From: Bog-756 sp049521915
Lineage (GTDB): Bacteria > Actinomycetota > Acidimicrobiia > Acidimicrobiales > RAAP-2
Reading direction: 5' to 3'
NCBI GenBank assembly: GCA_049521915.1
Contig: JBEKOI010000014.1
Span: 6,604-70,603, forward strand
DNA: 64,000 nt
Shown: one piece after another, positions 60,062 through 64,000 of the stretch
Layout of the letters: every line of letters starts with the position of its first letter
How positions within the stretch are numbered: the first letter of the stretch is position 1
Translations under genes and position numbers: made by a program
The notes under the pieces: model-generated
Told to the model about the DNA's origin: nothing
Seen by the model: only the letters and a program-made list of their open reading frames with translations
The model's database searches: none

Positions 60062-61686
60062 CAGCTCTGCTCGGGCACCATGTCGATGGCCCCGCAGGGA
60101 CACTCCTGGGCGCAGAGGCCGCACCCCTTGCAGAAATCGAAGTCGAACTCGTAGCCCTGTCCGGGACCGAGCTTTTTCACCGCGTTGTCAGGGCAGACGC
60201 CGAAGCAGTTGTCGCACTCGAAGCAGTTCCCACAGGACAGGCATCGGCGCGCCTCGAACAGGGCATTCTCCTCGGTCAGGCCGCCGATGACCTCGTCGAA
60301 GGTGCCCTGGCGCCGTGCCCGTTCGAGCTCGGGCTGCCGCGTCCGTGGAGCGTCGGAGTAGTACCAGGTGTTGAGCCGGTCGAACGATGCGAGCTCACCG
60401 CGGACGGGATCGTGGAGCTCACGGCCGGACACGAAGGCATCGATGCCGAGCGCGGCTCGTTTGCCGTGCCCGATGGCCACCGTCGCGGTCCGAGGGGATG
60501 GAACTGCGTCCCCCCCGGCGAACACACCACGCTCACCGGTCATCATGGTCGGCCGGATCTCGATGACCCCGTCTTCGACGCCGACGGCCGGTGCCTGATC
60601 GAGCAGCGACAAGTCGGTGTCCTGGCCCAGCGCGAGCACCAGCGAGTCGGCACCGAGGTCTTCGAACTCGCCTGTCGGCTCGGGGAAGCCGTCCCCGTTG
60701 AGACGCATCCGCTCGAGCACGATGCGGCCGTCGTCGAAGGTCTTCACCGTCGAGAGCCACCGCGTGGTCACACCTTCGACGAGCGCCTCTTCGAGCTCGT
60801 CCTCGTGGGCCGGCATCCGCTCCAGATTGCGCCGGTAGACGATGACCGAATCGGTGGCGCCGAGGCGCACGGCCGTGCGGGCTGCATCAACGGCGGTGTC
60901 CCCGCCCCCGTAGACAACGACTCTGCGGCCGAGCAGGGGTGGGTCGTCGTCGGCCACCCGGCGGAGGAGGGAGATGGCATCGATCACACGCCCCGAGTCA
61001 CCGGCGGGAAGCGCGATCCGCTTTGCCAGTTGGGCCCCCACGGCCAGGAAGACGGCGTCGAACGCGCCCTGGCTCCGCTCCGCCTCGATATCGCCGACGA
61101 CACGGTCGAGCTCGACCTCGACGCCCAGGGCGACGATGCGTTCGATCTCCGCATCGAGGACCTCCCGCGAGAGGCGGTACGCGGGGATCCCGTAGCGCAT
61201 CATGCCCCCGAGCATCGGCGACGAGTCGACCAGGCGGACGTGGTGGCCGAGTTGCCGCAGATGGTAGGTGGCGCTGAGCCCGGCCGGGCCGGCACCGACC
61301 ACGAGGACCCGCTTCCCGGTATCGGGTCCCGCGGCCGGCAGGGCCCAGGATCGCTCCACGGCCAGGTCACCGAGGAACCGCTCGACGCTGTTGATCCCGA
61401 CCGCCTCGTCCAGTTCGGCCCGGTTGCACGCCGTCTCGCACGGGTGATAGCAGATCCGGCCCATGACCGCCGGAAACGGGTTGTCCTCGACCAGCTTGCG
61501 CCAGGCCGACTCATAGTCGCCGGGTTCAGCCCGGTAGAGCCATGCCTGGATGTCCTCGCCCGCCGGACAGGCGTGGTTGCACGGGGCCAACCTGTGCACA
61601 TAGTCAGGCCGGTTGGTCCGCCACGAACCGGTCCGGTTGGTCTGGCTCGAGCCGACGTCGAGGGTGATGGCGAACGGGAGCTCCAT
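60061..61686 (-). CDS. FAD/NAD(P)-ferredoxin fusion oxidoreductase (GltD-like with 4Fe-4S clusters)
   Basis: A 541-residue GltD-like flavoprotein. The N-terminal region has cysteines for iron-sulphur clusters (APCNHACPAGEDIQ and CYHPCETACNRAE), then the FAD motif VVGAGPAGLSATYHL, the NAD(P) motif VVYGGGDTAVDAARTA, and the C-terminal ferredoxin domain with CLSCGNCFECDNCFGVCP and FCKGCGLCAQECPCGA. It lies directly after the beta subunit (TGATG overlap), so it probably passes electrons between NAD(P)H and the pyruvate:ferredoxin oxidoreductase, replacing a separate delta subunit. Confidence 0.85.
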   Translation of the reverse strand: MELPFAITLDVGSSQTNRTGSWRTNRPDYVHRLAPCNHACPAGEDIQAWLYRAEPGDYESAWRKLVEDNPFPAVMGRICYHPCETACNRAELDEAVGINSVERFLGDLAVERSWALPAAGPDTGKRVLVVGAGPAGLSATYHLRQLGHHVRLVDSSPMLGGMMRYGIPAYRLSREVLDAEIERIVALGVEVELDRVVGDIEAERSQGAFDAVFLAVGAQLAKRIALPAGDSGRVIDAISLLRRVADDDPPLLGRRVVVYGGGDTAVDAARTAVRLGATDSVIVYRRNLERMPAHEDELEEALVEGVTTRWLSTVKTFDDGRIVLERMRLNGDGFPEPTGEFEDLGADSLVLALGQDTDLSLLDQAPAVGVEDGVIEIRPTMMTGERGVFAGGDAVPSPRTATVAIGHGKRAALGIDAFVSGRELHDPVRGELASFDRLNTWYYSDAPRTRQPELERARRQGTFDEVIGGLTEENALFEARRCLSCGNCFECDNCFGVCPDNAVKKLGPGQGYEFDFDFCKGCGLCAQECPCGAIDMVPEQS

Positions 61687-62714
61687 CAGGCGCCCACCTC
61701 CTCCGGGCCGAAGCCCTCGGTCTCCTCACCGACCAGCCCGTAGGTGGCGATGTTGTCATCGGCGATGGCCTGGATCCGGGCGATGACATCGGTGCGCGCC
61801 TGGTCGCCGAAGAGATGGGCGTAGCGACCCTGTATCGAAAGGTACGCCTCCACCGGCATCCGGTGGCGAAGAGGGGACACCGAGGTGATCTCTCCGTATT
61901 CGGCCTCGTACACGGGAAAGATTCCGGTCTCCTGGGCCAGGCGGGCCACCTTGATGGTGTCGCTCGGGTTCGAACCCCATCCCAGTGGACAGGGAACGAG
62001 GATGTGCAGGTAGCGGGAGCCCCGGAACTCCATGGCCCGCTCGACCTTGTGCTCGAGGTCGTGGAGATCGGCCACCGTCGCCGTGGCCACGTAGGAGATG
62101 TCGTGGGCCATGGCGATCCGGGGGAGGTCCTTTCCCTGGCCGAAGCTGTTGCCCGGTTCCGGACCCACGGCTTCGGTCGTGGCCGTGCGTGCCGCCGGGG
62201 GGGTTGCGCCGGAGCGCTGCACTCCGGTGTTCATGTAGGCCTCGTTGTCGTAACAGATGAAGAGCACGTCGTCGTTGCGTTCGAACATGCCCGACAGACA
62301 ACCGAAACCGATGTCCACGGTCCCACCGTCCCCCGCCTGGGCCACGACACGGACGTCGTCTCGCCCTTTGACCTTCATGGCTGCGGCCACCCCGGTGGCA
62401 ACGGCCGGTGCGTTCCCGAACAGCGAATGGAGCCACGGGATGCGCCACGAGGACTCCGGGTAGGGGGTCGAGAAGACTTCGAGACATCCGGTGGCGTTCA
62501 CGGCCACCAGCTGCCCGGCCGTGGCCCGCATGGCGGCGTCGACGGCGTAGCGGGCACCCAGGGCTTCGCCGCAGCCCTCGCAGGCCCGGTGCCCCGAGTC
62601 GAGCGAGTTGGTCCGATGGGGGTCGGACTGGACGGTCCGGTCATCGTCGGGGAGGAGGCGGTTGCCGACGGCGTAGCTTCCCACTTGGTAGAAGCGCACC
62701 GGTTGTGTGGTCAT
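61686..62714 (-). CDS. porB: 2-oxoacid:ferredoxin oxidoreductase, beta subunit (TPP-binding)
   Basis: A 342-residue TPP-binding beta subunit of pyruvate:ferredoxin oxidoreductase. CEGCGEALGARY provides cluster/cofactor cysteines, VNATGCLEVFSTPYPESSW and the TPP/Mg motif AQAGDGGTVDIGFGCLSG with CYDNEAYMNTG are intact. With the alpha subunit it oxidatively decarboxylates pyruvate (or, with reduced ferredoxin, carboxylates acetyl-CoA). It starts ten bases after the porA stop and its stop shares one base with the next start. Confidence 0.9.
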   Translation of the reverse strand: MTTQPVRFYQVGSYAVGNRLLPDDDRTVQSDPHRTNSLDSGHRACEGCGEALGARYAVDAAMRATAGQLVAVNATGCLEVFSTPYPESSWRIPWLHSLFGNAPAVATGVAAAMKVKGRDDVRVVAQAGDGGTVDIGFGCLSGMFERNDDVLFICYDNEAYMNTGVQRSGATPPAARTATTEAVGPEPGNSFGQGKDLPRIAMAHDISYVATATVADLHDLEHKVERAMEFRGSRYLHILVPCPLGWGSNPSDTIKVARLAQETGIFPVYEAEYGEITSVSPLRHRMPVEAYLSIQGRYAHLFGDQARTDVIARIQAIADDNIATYGLVGEETEGFGPEEVGA

Positions 62715-62724
62715 GATCTCCCCC

Positions 62725-63975
62725 TCAACCGACTCGGGGCGCGGTGCCGAGGTCGCGTAGGACGTTCTCCGCCGAGGGGCCGGACCGCCGCGCCGCGGTC
62801 ATCCGGGCCCGCTCCCGCTCGACGACCCCGTGGTCGAGGTCGAGGAAGGTGAGGACATCGAGACCGTCCCCGCCGGCCGTCTCCAGTATCCCCTCCAGTG
62901 AGCGACAGGTGATCGGGCGGCCGCCGAGTCCGGCCACCACGGTGTGCAGCGAGCAGGCTGCGTCATGGGTGGCCATGGCCACATCGGTCGACAACACACC
63001 GCCGAAGCCGACGCTGAACGCCTTCTCGACCACGACGATCCGGCGGGCACCGGCCAGCGCCTGCCGGACCGCTTCCCGGGGGAAGGGCCGAAAGGAGGTG
63101 ATCCCGACGACACCGACCCGATCGCCGGCATCCCGTCGGGCGTCGACGGCGTCCTTGATCGTCCCGAGCACCGAGCCCAGCGCCACGACGATCGTCTCCG
63201 CCCCCTCGGTCCGGTACGAGTGGAGGAGGCCCCCGCTGTGACGCCCGAATGCATCGGAAAAGGCCTCGCCCAGCAGGGGAATCCGCTCCAGGGCATCGAG
63301 TTGACGGAGGTGGGCGAGGTAGCGGACCTCTTCGAAGGCCTCGGGGCCGACCATGGCCCCGATCGAGACCGGATCGTCGGGATCGAGCACCTGGCGGGGC
63401 TCGAACGGAGGGAGAAAGGCGTCCACATCGGACTGGGCGGGCACGTCGATCCCTTCGAATGCATGGGTGAGGATGAATCCGTCCATGCACACCATCACCG
63501 GCAGTGAAAGCTGCTCGGCCAGGCGGAAGGCCTGGATATGGAGGTCCACGGCCTCCTGGTTGGTTTCGGCGAAGAGTTGGATCCACCCCGAGTCCCTCAC
63601 CGCCATGGCGTCGCTGTGGTCGTTCCAGATGTTGATCGGGGCACCGATGGCCCGGTTGGCCAGCGTCATGACGATCGGAAGCCCGAGGCCGGCGGCGTTG
63701 TAGACGGCCTCCATCATGAACAGGAGCCCCTGGCTCGCCGTGGCCGTGTAGGCACGCGCCCCGGCGGCCGAGGCTCCGATCGAGACGGACATCGCCGCGA
63801 ACTCGGATTCGACGTTGATGAACTCGCAGGGCGAGAGCCTTCCTGATTTCACCATCGCACCGATCGACTCGATGATGTGGGTCTGGGGTGAGATCGGATA
63901 CGCACAGACCACCTCGGGCCTGCACGCGGCGACCGCTTCGGCCACCGCCCGGGAGCCCTCAATCTGACGCAACAC
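62725..63975 (-). CDS. porA: 2-oxoacid:ferredoxin oxidoreductase, alpha subunit
   Basis: A 416-residue PorA-type alpha subunit, with the pyrimidine-binding domain (AYPISPQTHIIESIGAM, VESEFAAMSVSIGASAAGAR, YTATASQGLLFMMEAVYNAAG) and the C-terminal transketolase-like domain. Start GTG 63975 is the first in-frame candidate with a GGAA site; only 25 bases lie beyond it. A gamma subunit was not seen and may lie past the window edge. First visible gene of a por operon. Confidence 0.9.
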   Translation of the reverse strand: MLRQIEGSRAVAEAVAACRPEVVCAYPISPQTHIIESIGAMVKSGRLSPCEFINVESEFAAMSVSIGASAAGARAYTATASQGLLFMMEAVYNAAGLGLPIVMTLANRAIGAPINIWNDHSDAMAVRDSGWIQLFAETNQEAVDLHIQAFRLAEQLSLPVMVCMDGFILTHAFEGIDVPAQSDVDAFLPPFEPRQVLDPDDPVSIGAMVGPEAFEEVRYLAHLRQLDALERIPLLGEAFSDAFGRHSGGLLHSYRTEGAETIVVALGSVLGTIKDAVDARRDAGDRVGVVGITSFRPFPREAVRQALAGARRIVVVEKAFSVGFGGVLSTDVAMATHDAACSLHTVVAGLGGRPITCRSLEGILETAGGDGLDVLTFLDLDHGVVERERARMTAARRSGPSAENVLRDLGTAPRVG

Positions 63976-64000
63976 GTTCCAGCCCGTTCCTTGCCGCCAC

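Noticed and set aside
59980..61743. A 587-residue forward frame
   Set aside because: Antisense to the ferredoxin-fusion oxidoreductase; Gly/Arg/His-rich with no motif.
1..64000. rRNA, tRNA, insertion sequences, prophage or integrase genes
   Set aside because: I saw no tRNA cloverleaf or CCA end, no rRNA conserved blocks, no transposase or integrase motif and no terminal repeats.

Overview
The window is strongly G+C-rich DNA with dense genes, frequent GTG starts, 1- to 8-base start/stop overlaps and no rRNA, tRNA, CRISPR array or transposase that I can recognise. Gene content (GH65 phosphorylase with a beta-phosphoglucomutase partner, a two-domain kinase/P-loop protein like mycobacterial Rv2004c, DUF1918, DUF5996, CYTH-CHAD, VKOR, PspA, class III cyclase, TIR-WD40) points to an actinobacterium, possibly a deep-branching one such as Acidimicrobiia; the class is inference. 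Both window edges cut through gene clusters: the first gene has lost its 5' end, and the POR operon probably continues past the right edge.

Layout. 1-8.7 kb: N-acyl-D-amino-acid deacylase (partial), a small membrane protein, a lone cyclic-nucleotide-binding protein, a nitroreductase, a TPP enzyme/FAD-linked oxidase pair and a DHA2 exporter. 8.8-10.5 kb: a PAS-PAS-PAS-GGDEF diguanylate cyclase. 10.8-22.9 kb: a stress/dormancy-like block with a three-gene cytochrome b operon, GH65 phosphorylase plus a frameshifted USP/beta-phosphoglucomutase gene, DUF1918, phosphoribosyltransferase, alcohol dehydrogenase, CoA-transferase, Rv2004c-like protein, STAS protein and VKOR. 23-27.7 kb: a divergent pair, a TPR/Rossmann/class III cyclase facing a TIR-TM-WD40 protein. 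27.9-38 kb: nitrobindin-like protein, a cNMP-binding/thioredoxin-reductase fusion, DHFR, thioesterase, an exporter with an internal deletion, PspA, quinone oxidoreductase, SGNH lipoprotein and two DUF202 proteins. 38-51.8 kb: ATL DNA-repair protein, agmatine deiminase and N-carbamoylputrescine amidase (putrescine route), amidase, D-threonine-aldolase-like enzyme, a PhyH/ADH/SDR catabolic group, a secreted acid-trehalase-like lipoprotein and an AhpD-like/HxlR pair. 51.8-64 kb: TldD/TldE, CYTH-CHAD, PEP synthase and a pyruvate:ferredoxin-oxidoreductase operon ending in a damaged phosphoglycerate-kinase-like gene.

The most notable cross-cutting signal is a 15-bp imperfect palindrome, RGGACYTTYGGCCCT and close variants, found seven times in front of genes. 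In five cases its edge lies 51-59 bases before the start codon. It resembles the DosR/DevR dormancy box and would tie together the cytochrome b operon, the sugar-phosphorylase pair, DUF1918, alcohol dehydrogenase, a small unknown protein, an SGNH lipoprotein, CYTH-CHAD and PEP synthase as one hypoxia- or energy-stress regulon. Other points of interest are two genes with single-base frame breaks in G/C runs, the TIR/cyclase pair, and two strong inverted-repeat operators.
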